Part shown: in pieces, positions 36,793 through 50,666 of the stretch
Position numbering within the stretch: the first letter of the stretch is position 1
Layout: every line of letters begins with the position of its first letter
Source of the DNA: Syncephalastrum monosporum B8922
Lineage: Eukaryota > Mucoromycota > Mucoromycetes > Mucorales > Syncephalastraceae
Assembly (NCBI GenBank): GCA_000697355.1
Contig: JNEN01000818.1
Location: 30,726 to 94,725 of the forward strand
Reading direction: 5' to 3'
Length of the DNA: 64,000 nt
Position numbers and translations under genes: made by a program
Notes under the pieces: generated by a model
The model's database searches: none
What the model was told of the DNA's origin: nothing
The model's input: only the letters and a program-made list of their open reading frames with translations

Positions 36793-39743
36793 GGTAGGAG
36801 TAAAAAAATAGAAGAAAGGTTAGTGCAGTATAGAAAGCAAACAAAAACAGAGCTTTTTATACTTTTTTTCATATCTGTAAAACCGTGAAAACGAAAAACC
36901 AATGATCCAGTATTTTGCCTAAACTAGGAAAAACTCCTGGCAGGAAAGTTTGCACATTTCGCGCGCGCTCTTCTTGATGCTGCGGGGTAAAGGGACAGTG
37001 CAGAAGATGCATTCTCTTTGTATTTCATGAGCACACTTGCTCATGCCTGATGTAAACGCACAACGCTGGCTCAATTTTGCGTCCAGTCTTCACTTTTATC
37101 TCTGCGAAAATATCGACTTCCCTTATACTTGTAGTTGATATTCAATCATTCTTCGACAAGGGACATCAGTTTCCACTTCTCATTTGTCTGCAGGGTCGTG
37201 AAACACTACCACTCTCGGTCGGAACTCTGGGATGAGAGCTTCATTTTTTCGAGTTGTGGAGCTGTACCGTCGTTTAAATTTACATGACATCACTAACATT
37301 ATCATGTTGGAAACGAACGCCCGCGCGCTTTTTCATTGCGGGGAAACAAAGACTTTTCGCTCGAGCTCTCCGGCTTGGCGTGGGCATCCTAGCAATTCCC
37401 CTAGCTCATTATTCTGTCTTATTTCTTATTGGTGTGTCCATCCATAGACAAGTCGAACAAGAAAAATTTGTTTTGAAGGGGTAAAAAAGCCCATACACGT
37501 ATACAAGGCTACTGCGACGGCTAATAGAGACAGACTGGGCTTGCAGGCTGCATCTAAAAAGAGTAAATGCAGCATGCAACCAACAAAAAGAAAAAACGAA
37601 AAGATACGATACCATCGGTTCCGATGACAATCATGTACTTCGCAGTCGACGCTTGTGTTCAATTCTCCGTGGTGGTGGTGTGAGAGTCATGGTATGGTCG
37701 ATTACGTCTTTTTGATCTTTTATATCTTTTACTGCCCTTTTCCGTGAATTTTCCGATTTCTTCATGAAGCGACAGAAAAAAAAAATTTTCTGCACGCCTC
37801 GCACGTGCGCTTTGCTGCTGCTAAGCACGGCAGTAAACAAGCAGGGGCGTCAAGAAGAACGAAAAATTTTATGCAGCCAAAGAAATTCTATTATACGTAT
37901 CCCAAAAGCGCAGTCTTTCCTTGGCAAAGGGGTGCTTGCATATGTCACGAAAATAGCGTACGGATGTGGACCTAATTTGGCATATCGAGCTACCATCCTA
38001 CAACTAGTCAAAAATATTTCTGTGGGAGGAGAACGTTCTTGTTTCCTTTGTGATCGTTTTAGGAAAATGTCTCCCAAAGCGTCACGTTTATATTAGCCAC
38101 CTCACTGGACTACCATCTTTGGTCGCATAAAGAAACACTCTGTATCATATAGCTGCTGTGGATTGTCATAATACATTCGGATATGTTTGTGTATTAATCT
38201 TCGAAAGATAAGCTCTTGCTTCCTCATACAGCACAGCCCTGCGTCTATGTTGCATGTGCGCACATGGGCATACAAATTATTATGTTTACAAGTTCTCTTT
38301 AATTTAACAAAACTACAACTATAATTAAGTTTGAATAAGGGGTTTGTCCGATGCTGTATGTGGGGAGCCAGAGTGAAGCGAAAATGCAAGCTTGTAAGTA
38401 AGGGGAAACGCCTTAATGTTTTGCTTTCATTCGCTCTTGTCCTATTTTGATTATTTCTTTGGAATACTATCCAGTACGTGCTTTTCCTTCTGTTTTTCAA
38501 GTAAGTAGACCGATAATGCTGCACTCATTTGACTTAAAAAGTACATATTCATTCATCTTAAGCAGCACAGAAGATGGCCTATATCTCTCAGAAGGAAGAT
38601 GAGGGCACAGCATGACGCAAACCTCCACTCATATTTACTCATCAGACTAACAATCTTTTTGCCGAGTGTGTATACATGAGAGTCACGTATTTTTGACTTT
38701 CACCTTATCAAGGGGAGCACGCTCATTTTGATCCTAAAGGCAAGACTCATTTTAGCCACAACCTTGCATAAGAAGGCGTTTTTGTTACGGAATTTCTTTT
38801 TTCATTCTTTTTATTGCATATACAGGAGACAACAAGTCATGGAGATCACAAGGATCGGGTGTGGCCACTCCAAGAGACGTAGTACTCGGATCACGTAGTC
38901 ATGATCGGCATGTTATCTCGGCCTCTTGGGGATGCTCGATTTAGGCAGGTTATACTGAAACACATCAAGAGACTTACCATCGATCAGAACAATGCTGCTA
39001 TGTGCATATCACGCGCCTTCTCATAGGAGATAATGACGCAAATAAGTCGCGCAAGGCTTTTTCTTTTTTTCGTAAGATTTGAATGCTTTAAAAGCTGTTT
39101 ATCGTACATTACAGCGGTCTACGTAAAAGAGCGTGGGCAATGATTTCATGTGCTTCGTCAATATCGCTAGTGTTTGTGTAACTGTTACTTTTTATGCTTC
39201 ATGAAGGTGAAATTCAATGCTTCCAAAATCAGGAAGGCCGTAGCATAAACGCTCCCTCGATATACCCCATCGCAAAAGAGTAATAACGAGTTATGGTCAT
39301 CCATAAATCAATGACTATGAGTCAGAATATATGCGGAGCACTGATAACACTATATGATCCTCACAAACTTTTTTGTTTGGCTAAACGTGCTTTTCTTATC
39401 GTATATGTGGTCTTTATCTCAATCATCACTTAGTATATGATACGATATAGCAACACGCCGGGTCCCGTATTTTGATAAAGACGTTCGGATTGAAACAATT
39501 CTAGGACTTTGAATGGGATTGCTGGTGACGATAAGTGCGGTCAAACAAAAGACATCTCTGGTACAACACGTTGTAGAAGTATAGAATGATTATGTATTGT
39601 TCTTTGGGGTGTGACAAGAAAGGCTCATGTCTGTATATGTGTATATGTATGTGTATGTACAATTGATGCAGTTTTTAAGAAAGAGAGATGAGATATACAA
39701 ATCTTCTGGCGCAAATATTAGAGCTCGCACGAGACTCAATGAA
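36793..39743. other. About 3 kb without a recognisable gene
   Basis: The longest empty stretch in the window. It is AT-rich, with several short frames on both strands (for example 37764-38096 plus and 38102-38524 minus) that have no splice pattern or family match. No tRNA B-box-like motif and no inverted repeat seen. The first part is the sugar porter promoter. Confidence 0.45.
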
Positions 39744-41203
39744 TTATAAAAGAGCACCATGAGGGAAACGGCGGCGGACAGCTACATCCACCTGATACTC
39801 GAGCAGAGCATCTTCTACGCCGATGAACAAGCTTTGACTGTCGGGAGCGAAAGAGAGTCCAGAGATATTTGTGTCTCGGTGGGCAGGTCCCACACGAATG
39901 GTCTGGACGGCATCAAAAGTCCGTGCATCGACAACGTGTACATGTGATACGTGCTGAAGGAAGAAAAAAGGCGTCAGCAACCATATCTGTACATCTGTTT
40001 TTGTCCATCGAACTCACCTCCGTATAAGCCAGCAAATCTACGGCTCTGCTCTGCGAAAACTTGACACACCGCGCTGCACTACGTGCCAGAGACTGCTACA
40101 TTCATGTCAGTTGTAACCATTTCAGAAAATGAACAATTCGTTTATTATGCATTACCGCTGTAACACGTTCACCGTTATCACGGGGTTGGCCTCCCAGGCG
40201 ACATAACGGGGTGCGACTCCGGATGTCCCAAACATGCACAGTACCGTCCTGGCTTGCGACCGCAAAACGGTCCGAGTCGTGCGACCACGATACAGAAAAG
40301 TTCGAATCGCGCGATACCGCCATGGTTGATACCAGCTCTGGATAACCGCTGCGTGTAATACTGTGCAAGCACACTTGATTATCGTCCCCTACAGATACCA
40401 TCTTGGCTCCATCTGGGCTGACGGCCACCGAGTTGACGGCAATCTGGAAGTGAATGGTATCCATCAAGTGGAGGTCCGGTACTGAATACATACGAATGGT
40501 GGCGTCATTGTTGCACACGAGAAGACGAATTTGTTCGCCCACACGGTAAAAACACAGGCCGTTGTTAATGGTGTGATTCGGTGCGGTCGTTGTTGCCCTA
40601 CCAAGAAATTGAGTGCGTTTGCCACTGAATTGTGGAAATAACATACTGTGAATATTCGCCTGTCAGATCTTTAACCATCAGATCACCGCGCTGACCACCC
40701 GCTGCGAAATAGCCACATCTAATTTAGTTTAAGAAGGTCAATGGCAAGTTGATGAACACACGAGAACACGTACCCTGTGGCAATACAAGTAGGTGGGTAG
40801 CCGATGCTTTTGATAAGTGGCTTGCTGACGGCAGTTCGAGGGTCATACTGCAATGGTGTTGGTAACGCATCGATACAACGCTTTCAATTTGTGCTTACCC
40901 GAAAAATGTCTTGACCGCGTGGGAGGAGCATCTCATGCTCGAACCCGGGGTCTGTACGATGCAAGACCAAATCGCGTAGCTGCCTGTAAATAGCGTCAAT
41001 ACCCTCGAACTTAGCACGTTATGCATGCATTACCAGTGATGAATGTTACTCCGTTGCTCATGGACCCGAGGTGGACCGTACAAAAAATCACTCGAGACGT
41101 CGCTGTGTAGAATGTTAGAGACGTGTTTGTTTTTCTTTCACATGCGTATGCTCCTCGATAGGGAATGTTATTACCTGGATATGATAGCGCTTTCGATCGT
41201 CAT
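39744..41203 (-). CDS. WD40-repeat protein of the fungal DUF2415 type
   Basis: Eight exons: 41175-41203, 41034-41102, 40899-40983, 40774-40847, 40647-40718, 40156-40597, 40018-40095 and 39744-39953, giving 352 residues. The protein starts MTIESAIISSDVSSDFLYGP and includes NIHHWQLRDLVLH. A beta-propeller pattern follows: CGYFAAGGQRGDLMVKDL, VNSVAVSPDGAKMVSVGDDN, NFSVSWSHDSDRFAVASQDG, GTVHVWDIRS, and the conserved end SGLSFAPDSQSLFIGVEDALLEYQVDVAVRRRFPHGALL split across the last strand. This end is typical of fungal proteins with a C-terminal DUF2415. Their role is not established; WD propellers act as scaffolds. The assignment rests on remembered family likeness. Confidence 0.78.
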
Positions 41204-41846
41204 GATACAAACAAAAGATGTGGGAAATGCAGAAATGTGGAGTGTCCAATGCTTTATTGAGTGTCTCGGAGTTTCAGGCATGTTTCATTACTTGCCCAAA
41301 TTTGCATGATCTCATTCTGTTGGATTCGATTTCACAAGCAAGTCTGGCTGCAGCGCAATTGTAATGATAGCATAGTATCTACAATCGCTCTCAAGGTTCT
41401 TTCCTTGCTTTGTGCTGAAGTGACGCTCTCTGCACAAGGCAGTAACAGGCTATGAATGATAAACTCCTCCTACGAAAAGACGCTTTTCCTGATTGGTCGA
41501 AACGCCTCACACGCAATTTGTGTATAAAGATAAGGAAATCCGAGATCATATGCACTGTACCAGAAGCTCGGAACTCTATGAGCTAAAAAATTTCCTTAAA
41601 AGTGCGACACTCCCGTTTCAACGGCTCATCAAAGACGAAAAGAATGCAAAACTTAATCGAAGATGAAATGTATTTTGCATATTGTGTATAACAAATGTAA
41701 ACAAGTTCAGGCAGGATAACTGCATGTGGAATACTATGAGCAGGGTAAGTTGTTTAGAGCAAGAAAATAAGTAGAGTGTGCTATAGTATGCTTTAAAGGT
41801 CTTTTGATACGCAATAATAATATATCTTTGCAAATATGGTTATAAT
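41204..41846. other. Intergenic, no gene seen
   Basis: Promoter of the WD40 gene and 3' flank of glycerol kinase 1. AT-rich, nothing recognised. Confidence 0.5.
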
Positions 41847-44123
<2,277 letters not shown>

Positions 44124-45578
44124 TTAGTGCACGGGCGTGCATATCTCTGGTCTGCAATGGCTCGTGAAGCCTGCCTGTTCGGATTCGACCTGCAGCGTTG
44201 AATGATGGACGCCGTACTGGTCGCACACGACCCGCTGGCCCCGTGCCAGGATCTCGTCGTAGCGAACATCGGCATCCCGCGCAATCGTAATATGAGCCGT
44301 CAGCGAGCTCTTGCCAGGTGACAGGGTCCACACGTGCAAGTCGTGCACGGCCACGACACCGGGGATTTGCAACAGTGACTCTTCAATCGCCTCGGGCTCG
44401 ATGCCGCCCGGTGTTCCCTCCATCAAGACACCGAGGGAGTCGCGGACCAGATGATAGGTTGTGTACAGCACAAGGAGCGAAAAGATGAACGTGCAGATTG
44501 GATCCACAATGGTCAGATTGGGTTTAAACATCAAAATGACGGACGAAACCAGGACACCTAAACATAATATGAGTACTTGGTTGGTTTCCCCCATCCCCCT
44601 TCTTTTCCTCCTATATTACTAACCAATGGAGGCAAGCAAGTCACCAATGACATGCAGCGCAGCTGCACGCAGGTTGATGTTGGCTTCTTTGTGGCGAGGC
44701 TGCTTCTTCTGAGCGTGGCCGTGGTTCTCCTCGTGAGCATGGTTTTCTTCGTCATGGCTGTGTGCCTCGCCGTGATCGTGCGAGTGACCATGGCCGTGAT
44801 GGTGGCCGCCCAAAATCCAAGCCAACCTTCAAAACAGATGAGTCTTCCCTTAGAGTGATTGTCTATACAATTGACTTACAGAACGTTGATGGCGACGCCA
44901 ATGGACGCAGTTAAGCACATCTGAAACAGTCAGTTGACTCAGGGGATTGTATATGTATATTAAACCTTATGCTTACCAATCGAGCATTGATAGGTTGCGG
45001 GTGCTTGACTCGCTCGACTGCTTCGAGTACAAGAACGCCAGTAAGAACCCAGATGGTGAAGACGGAGATCAGCGCGGCAATCACCTCAGCCCGGTGGAAA
45101 CCAAAGGTGTGTTCTACGCAGCATGTCAATAAACACAGTGCCAGGATACAAACAGGATAGACTTACTCTTGGTGGGCGGCTTTTCGGCGAGATAAATAGC
45201 AGCGATGGCAACAATAAAACTCGCTACGTCAGACAACAAGTGGAAGGCATCTGACATCAATGCTATAGAAATAATAGTAATGAATAACCCGATAACAGCC
45301 GACCATTGACATATGAAAAAAGAAAATGATATGTTACCCAGAGAGTTTGCAAAATATCCGCAAACGAGCTCAGTAGCGAAGAAGAGAAGCGCAAGACCCG
45401 TAGCCAACATGAGCTTCCGTTTGGTCGATTTGGCAGCTCCTTGATCTTTGGTTGTGACATTGGCGCATTCTTGGCTCTGGTAAGTGTAAGAGACAACGGA
45501 TCCCCGACGACGGTGGGAAGAGGTATCTGAAGGAGGTATCAAAGGCGTATTCTCGGAAGGCTGATGATCGTGCGCCAT
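44124..45578 (-). CDS. Zinc transporter, cation diffusion facilitator (Zrc1/Cot1 type)
   Basis: Six exons: 45338-45578, 45167-45262, 44977-45113, 44880-44920, 44624-44826 and 44124-44557, giving 383 residues. Six membrane helices are readable. The metal-site motifs HxxxD occur in TM2 (HLLSD) and TM5 (HVIGD), as in zinc-selective CDF proteins. Between TM4 and TM5 is a His-rich cytosolic loop (HHHGHGHSHDHG and onward, about 30 residues), the zinc sensor of the Zrc1/ZnT class. The C-terminal domain has the CDF fold (GVVAVHDLHVWTLSPGK). Such proteins move Zn2+ out of the cytosol into vacuole or secretory compartments by H+ exchange. The short 41-base exon codes TM4. It is divergent from the bL34 gene with 246 bases between the starts. 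Confidence 0.94.
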
Positions 45579-45824
45579 GGAACTGATGACAACAAGATAA
45601 AAGAAGAAGTGTGGAAGAAAGGTAAGTGAAGAAAAGGAAAAAATATGTATATGAAAAAAAAAAAAAAGACAACTTTGGTACAGCTACACGTTCATACACA
45701 TTAGGAAATCGAGCTGTTTCGCACTGTTCAACCCGGCGCTGGGCCCTTGTGACTCTTCTGTGTCCTAAATAGCCCGCAATAGCTACCTGCTATTTTTCTT
45801 CATTTCTATTTTCTTCATTACCTC
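45579..45824. promoter_or_regulatory. Divergent promoter, zinc transporter / bL34m
   Basis: A 246-base spacer between two outward-facing start codons. It must contain both promoters; CT-rich and A-rich tracts are seen but no clear TATA box. Confidence 0.5.
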
Positions 45825-46209
45825 ATGAATCGCCTTTGGTCCTTGGCACCGCGTGCCCTTTTGGGTGTTGCTGCTCGTCCTACTGCTGCCGCCACAACTG
45901 CTACAACTGCTACTACAACGCAGGCCACCCCCTCTCTTTTGGGATCGAGGTAAAAATAGATTTGCGATGGTTACTTCTTTTTTTCCTTGTTGTTTTGACC
46001 TGTCAAACTCTGTCTCTCCGCACAGTCTGTTCTCCTGGAACCCATTCGCCTCGACCCAGGCCCGATTCATTAGCTACGGCAACTCCTATCAGCCCTCGAA
46101 CCTGGTTCGCAAGCGTCGCCACGGCTTCCTTTCGCGCATCACAAAAAAGAATGGCCGCCGTGTTCTGCAGCGACGCCTCGCCAAGGGTCGTAAGAACATG
46201 TCCCACTAA
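45825..46209 (+). CDS. MRPL34: Mitochondrial large-subunit ribosomal protein bL34m
   Basis: Two exons, 45825-45949 and 46026-46209, giving 102 residues. The N-terminal part [20 protein letters not shown] plus an Ala/Thr-rich stretch is a mitochondrial presequence. The C-terminal 45 residues are the conserved bL34 protein: [19 protein letters not shown], then [20 protein letters not shown]. It binds 23S-like rRNA in the mitoribosome. The intron falls at the presequence end, before the mature part. The start is the first ATG downstream of the divergent promoter. Confidence 0.95.
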
Positions 46210-46431
46210 GCCCGTGTCAATTATATTTACATCATCTCCATGACAACCATTACGCTGATTGAACCTCGTATCATCGTTTATACATACACACACCACTTTA
46301 CGCTATACAACATGCCATTTTTCTGTCTCTGTGCCTTTTTTTTTTTCTTTTATTGTTACAAATGCGAGTCTATCGAAGTATGCTTTTGGAGTGGATATCT
46401 AGCTATCATGATCAAAGGTCTATAGGACGGA

Positions 46432-47859
46432 TTATGCGACTGTAGTATGGCAAGTAGGTGAATGCAAATAAGGGTTAGGCTGCTGGAGCTGGGAAGAATC
46501 AGTAATTAGGCCAGCTGCAAGTAACGCCTGCGTTACAGGGCTTTCCAGGTCGTAGTCGGTGGTCTTTTGGAGCTGTATTTGGAGCTCTCGCCGAAAGTCT
46601 CGGCCTGCCTTGCCAGAAAATAGTTTGACCAGAGGTTTGGACAGCACTGTCAGTGGTGGTAAATTCCATCTGCCTGTGTTGTAGTCTGCTTCTTCGGGCA
46701 GCCTTCTGGCATAGTCTAACACCGTCATCGTCAGTTTCTTAGAATGGGTTCCTGGCTTGGCTTGATTTACCTAGGAATTCTCTGATAATGGCAATTGGGG
46801 ACTTGACAGCGTGCTCAGGCGTACCGTAAATCTCTGTAGAATGGATTGCTCAGCGTTTGTCTGTGCAAACTAGCCTTTGGATCACGTACCTCGATCGAGG
46901 GTTTGCAGGAACAAAGGAGAATCCATCACTGCAGATATACATGAGACTTTCAGTTGCCCGACACCAACCGACGCCTTACCTCGTCTACCAATCATGCAGC
47001 CATCGACCTTGTGCAACGCGTCAGCCGCCTGATGCGCCTCGGCAATACCTCCGTTCAGCGTGATGGGCAGGTCTGGGAATGCCTCGGCGAGTGCATATAC
47101 CCGTTCATAGTTGAGGGGCGGGATCGTCCGGTTCTGCTTGGGCGATAATCCCTTCAAGAGACACTTGCGGGCGTGCACAATCAAGTGGGGCACTGGGCCG
47201 AGTGTATTGACAAACGAGGACAAAAAGTCATACGAGTCGAGGTGATCGACGCCGAGGCGACACTTGACGGTGACAGGAATGGATACGGCCGTTTGCATCG
47301 CACGCTGAATATCCCGTACGAGCTCAGGCGATTTCATGAGCACCGCACCAAACTGGCCGTGTTGCACCGCCTTGCTTGGACACCCCACATTGATATTAAT
47401 CTCATGATAGCCACGTTCCTCGAGGCACGCCGCCGCACGTGCCATCACGTCTGGGTCGGATCCGCCTAGTTGAACGACCACATTCGGTCGAGGTGGGCCC
47501 AAGTAAGCATGCAAGTGCGATTGGTGAGTCAAGATCGCCTAACCAAGGGGATCAATGTCGTGATTGGTAACATCGAGCGGTGATCCCGTACCTGAGCAAA
47601 ATGCATCTCGGTATAATACGCATAGCGGTGGGCGCCGGATATGATATGTAGGAGCTCAAGAAAGTACTACGACGACAATGAGCAAAGAGTGTTGTCAGGG
47701 TGACCGAGTATGTCTTACTGGAGTGGAAATGTCGACCATGGGAGCTACACTGATCGGATATGCCAACCGTCTCTGGGGGTGCTCGCCCCGTGCCACGGTG
47801 GCCAGCGTCCTTCGATAGCCCGGTTGGAGTGCATACTTGGGCAGGAAGCGGCGAAACAT
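46432..47859 (-). CDS. tRNA-dihydrouridine synthase, DusA type, probably mitochondrial
   Basis: Six exons: 47719-47859, 47592-47666, 46980-47538, 46890-46928, 46771-46833 and 46432-46715, giving 386 residues. FMN-barrel blocks of bacterial DusA are clear: ISVAPMVDIST, YAYYTEMHFAQAI, VVVQLGGSDPD, the catalytic NVGCPSKAVQHGQFGAVLM with its Cys, IPVTVKCRLGVDHLDSYDFL, LIVHARKCLLKGLSPKQNR, and ITLNGGIAE. DusA reduces uridines 20/20a in the D-loop of tRNA using FMN and NADPH. Fungal nuclear Dus1-4 differ in these motifs. The basic N-terminus MFRRFLPKYALQPGYRRTLA suggests mitochondrial import. The C-terminal part (LSKPLVKLFSGKAGRDFRRE) also fits DusA. The product may be of bacterial or organellar descent. 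Confidence 0.88.
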
Positions 47860-48285
47860 AAGGGACTGACAAGGGCGACTCGCCGCAAATTTTACGACTG
47901 CATGGCCGTTCCCTCTTCAAAACCAACAGCAGGCATATTGGATCCGATCCAAATTCACTTTTACTACGGTGAGGAGGGAACTGCCTAGCGTAGCAAGCCT
48001 TTTCCTTGTCTCTGTCAGGATTCCAAGGCCTTATGCGCTGCTGCGCACACCTTACTACGTGTCTTATGAGTATTTAGTGATGCATTGACTAGGCTATGGC
48101 TCTCTTTTTTTTTGTTTGTCTTCTTATATGTGCCTAGCGAGTGGACACAATGTTCGACTTGGTTCATCACCTTCTGTCTGAATCAAGTAAAACGTGGATA
48201 TAAGATAAGTTTCAATCGAAGCAGACTTGTATTTGTGTAGAGTATATTACTCGATAGAAAACAGTTTTGCAATGGGTAGGGTTCT
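47860..48285. other. Intergenic, no gene seen
   Basis: Promoter of the DusA-like gene and 3' flank of the CCCH gene. No feature recognised. Confidence 0.5.
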
Positions 48286-50513
48286 TTATGAAGAAACGTC
48301 AGGTGCCGGAGGCACGACATCCGGATGGGCTTCTTTGAGTTTTGCGTACTGAGCATCAGTGATATCATCGTGGGAGAACATGCACTCCTCGTCGCCGGAT
48401 GTGCAGAAGCCTTTGAGATGGTAGTATTTACAAGGACCGGTCATGGCACGGAGGCGCACCCGCATGTCATCATCGAGCGGGGCATGACTGAAGGGGCAAT
48501 AGTTTCCGGTGGTGCACCTCCCGTCAATGTGGTAAAACCGGCAAGGCTCCAAGGTCAAATCGTGGGAAAAGTTGCAGTTAATGCTGGTGCATTTACCAAT
48601 CTTGTGGTGTCGGCACACCAGCAAGACACTCTTGCCCTCGTGTCTGAAGTGGCATTGATCTCCCTATGAAACGAGGTCAGTCAATGATAACATACTGCTT
48701 TACCCAGCTGGACTTACCCATTTGCATTTTCCTTGTGAGTAGTATTTGCAAATTGGTCTGCCGGCTTTGGATGCCTGTTGCGAAGGGGGAGAAGGGCCTG
48801 GTCGTTGAGGTTGAGGTTGAGGTAGAGATTGAGCTTGAGCTTGAGACCGAGGCTGAGCTTGAGACTGAGGTAGAGCTTGAGACTGAGTCTGAGGCTGAGA
48901 GAGAGGTTGAGGAGGAAGGCGTGGATCGCGTTGTCGTGGATCGCGTTGTCGCGGATCGCGTTGGCGTGGATCTCGAGGAGGCCCTTGGCCGGAGGGCACG
49001 GAGGGTCTAGGATTTGTGGGTGGATATGTGGATGGTCCTGCACTTGGCCCTGTTGCCTTGGGTATCGTGTTCGTGGGTATACCTGCGACTAATTAGGGAT
49101 GAGGACACTGTATCTTCCATGCCAATGAAGTGATCACTTACTGTTATTGACAATGTAAGCCAGATCGGCAGGGGGACCAGCAGGGGACATTTCCTGACGA
49201 GAAGGCGCGCGTGCTACTGCTGATGCTGGAGGTCCTTGGTGTTGATGCATAGAGTGTCCTTGATACGTCGTCTGACGCTGTTGCTGTTGATGCTGCTGAT
49301 GCTGGTGCTGGTGCTGGTGCTGGTGCTGCTGCTGCTGCATTGCGTGTTGACGAGACGGATGCTGTTGCTGCTGGTGCTGTTGCTGTTGCGAATACATCAC
49401 ACGTGGTTTTTTGGTTTGAGCAGATGCCTGAGTTGGCGCTTCTTTGCGTTTGTCCTGGTTTTTTGGTTTGTTTTGCTTGTTTGGTTTTTGCTCGTGGCGC
49501 TTGAGCAGCGCATCAAAGTCAAGATCGTCGAGTTCGGATGCCTTGGAGATGTTTTGTTCAGAATCAAAGTGATTTACAGGACGCTTCTTGTTCTTCGGTC
49601 GGGGCTGCTGATTCCCTGGGTTCTGGTTCTTCGCCTTGCGCTTCCCTTGCTTTTTGGTGCTTTGAGCTGGCTGAGGAGCACCCTGGTGTGGGAGGGGCGC
49701 AGACGGCGCCTCTGTCTTCACTAACGCTTTGACTTTTGTTTCTGGCTGTGCCGTCGAGTGTGTCACGGGTGTTACTGGAGTTACAGGAATGTCTGGGGGC
49801 GCCTGGTGTGCAGTAGGGACGGCTGTCACCTGTGTCTTTTCTTCTCCTGTAGCTTGCTGTGCATTGGAATGAGTGGTCGCTGGACTCTGCTTTTGGACGT
49901 TAGAGGGAGACGCTGTGTGAGTGTCTTGTTGGGCCACGGATGCCGTGGCAGCTGGAGTGGGTGGTCGCGCACTGACCGGAGTGACAGCCGGTGCCTTTTG
50001 TTGCGCAACGGAGCGGGTGGCGGAATCGTGAGATGGCTGCTGAGTGCAGGGATCGATGGGAGGAAGATGCAGCTTTGCCACTGGCTCGATGTGTGTGGTA
50101 TTGAGTGACCCTGTGGGTGATCTTGCAGGAGAGGACAAGGCAGGCTTGATCGAGTGGGGCCGGGCAGCTGTATTGACGGCGGCATCGCCAGGAGGGCTGC
50201 CTGCAGAGCTGGCAACCGACTGAGGGGGTGTGCCGAGTGCACCTGCCGAAAGCGAGTCCAGCAAAGTTTCGATGAAGCTGTCCTTGGCTTTGGAAGGTGG
50301 AGACATGGGTGCACACGAGACAGGATCCGCGGGTGGCGACGCTGTCATGGGAACGGCAGACGAAAGTGAAGCCGATCGATGCGACGGGGAGTCTTGGGTC
50401 GTGGCCGCGAGAGGACTGACAGTCGGCGCATTCGAGGCCAAAGGTTCCTGACTTGGCAGCTTTACTGCTGGATTTGGGTTTGTGTGCTTCAAGGCTCGTT
50501 TCAAGAAACTCAT
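48286..50513 (-). CDS. CCCH-type zinc-finger protein with long disordered N-terminus
   Basis: Three exons: 49142-50513, 48718-49088 and 48286-48663, giving 706 residues. About 570 residues of Ser/Pro/Thr/Gln-rich, low-complexity sequence precede four CCCH fingers: CKYYSQGKCKWGDQCHFRH (split by the last intron), CRHHKIGKCTSINCNFSH, CRFYHIDGRCTTGNYCPFSH and CKYYHLKGFCTSGDEECMFSH. Tandem CCCH fingers bind RNA, so a role in mRNA processing or turnover is likely, but the exact orthologue is unclear (yeast Lee1-like proteins have similar fingers). A basic stretch with KKRPVNHFDSEQ and LDDLDFDALLKRHEQ sits mid-protein. Exon 2 contains DNA repeats coding DPRQR and Gln-x units. It is divergent from the Nse2 gene. 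Confidence 0.85.
48921..48978 (-). repeat. 15-bp tandem repeat coding DPRQR
   Basis: About four imperfect copies of a 15-base unit (GTGGATCGCGTTGTC on the plus strand) inside exon 2 of the CCCH gene. They are followed, at about 48800-48905, by hexamer repeats coding Gln-Pro and Ser-Gln dipeptides. In-frame expansion is likely polymorphic. Confidence 0.9.
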
Positions 50514-50666
50514 GTCTTGGGTAGATCAGGAAAGGAGAAACAGAAAATATGCAGGAAGAGAGGAAAGACCCACTGTGTAGTTTTGCGCGCGCGCGCCGCC
50601 TTCAAAATTTCGTACTCCCGTACATTTTTTTTCTACAACACCATTTTAGGACGAGAACACTCCTCC
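50514..50666. promoter_or_regulatory. Divergent promoter, CCCH protein / Nse2
   Basis: Only 153 bases separate the two start codons. A run of alternating CG (GCGCGCGCGCGC, 50585-50596) lies in the middle. No TATA box seen. The two genes are likely co-regulated. Confidence 0.55.

Noticed and set aside
38102..38524. 140-codon minus-strand frame in the gene desert
   Set aside because: No conserved motif or intron structure; composition typical of chance frames.
48800..48980. Short direct repeats resembling a repeat-spacer array
   Set aside because: Units are contiguous and in frame, with no unique spacers, and lie inside a coding exon.
49236..49724. Long plus-strand Leu-rich frame
   Set aside because: Antisense of the Gln/His-rich exon of the CCCH gene, whose spliced frame ends in intact zinc fingers.
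50379..50666. Upstream extension of the Nse2 frame
   Set aside because: Runs antisense through the start of the CCCH gene and across the shared promoter; the ATG at 50667 begins the conserved protein.
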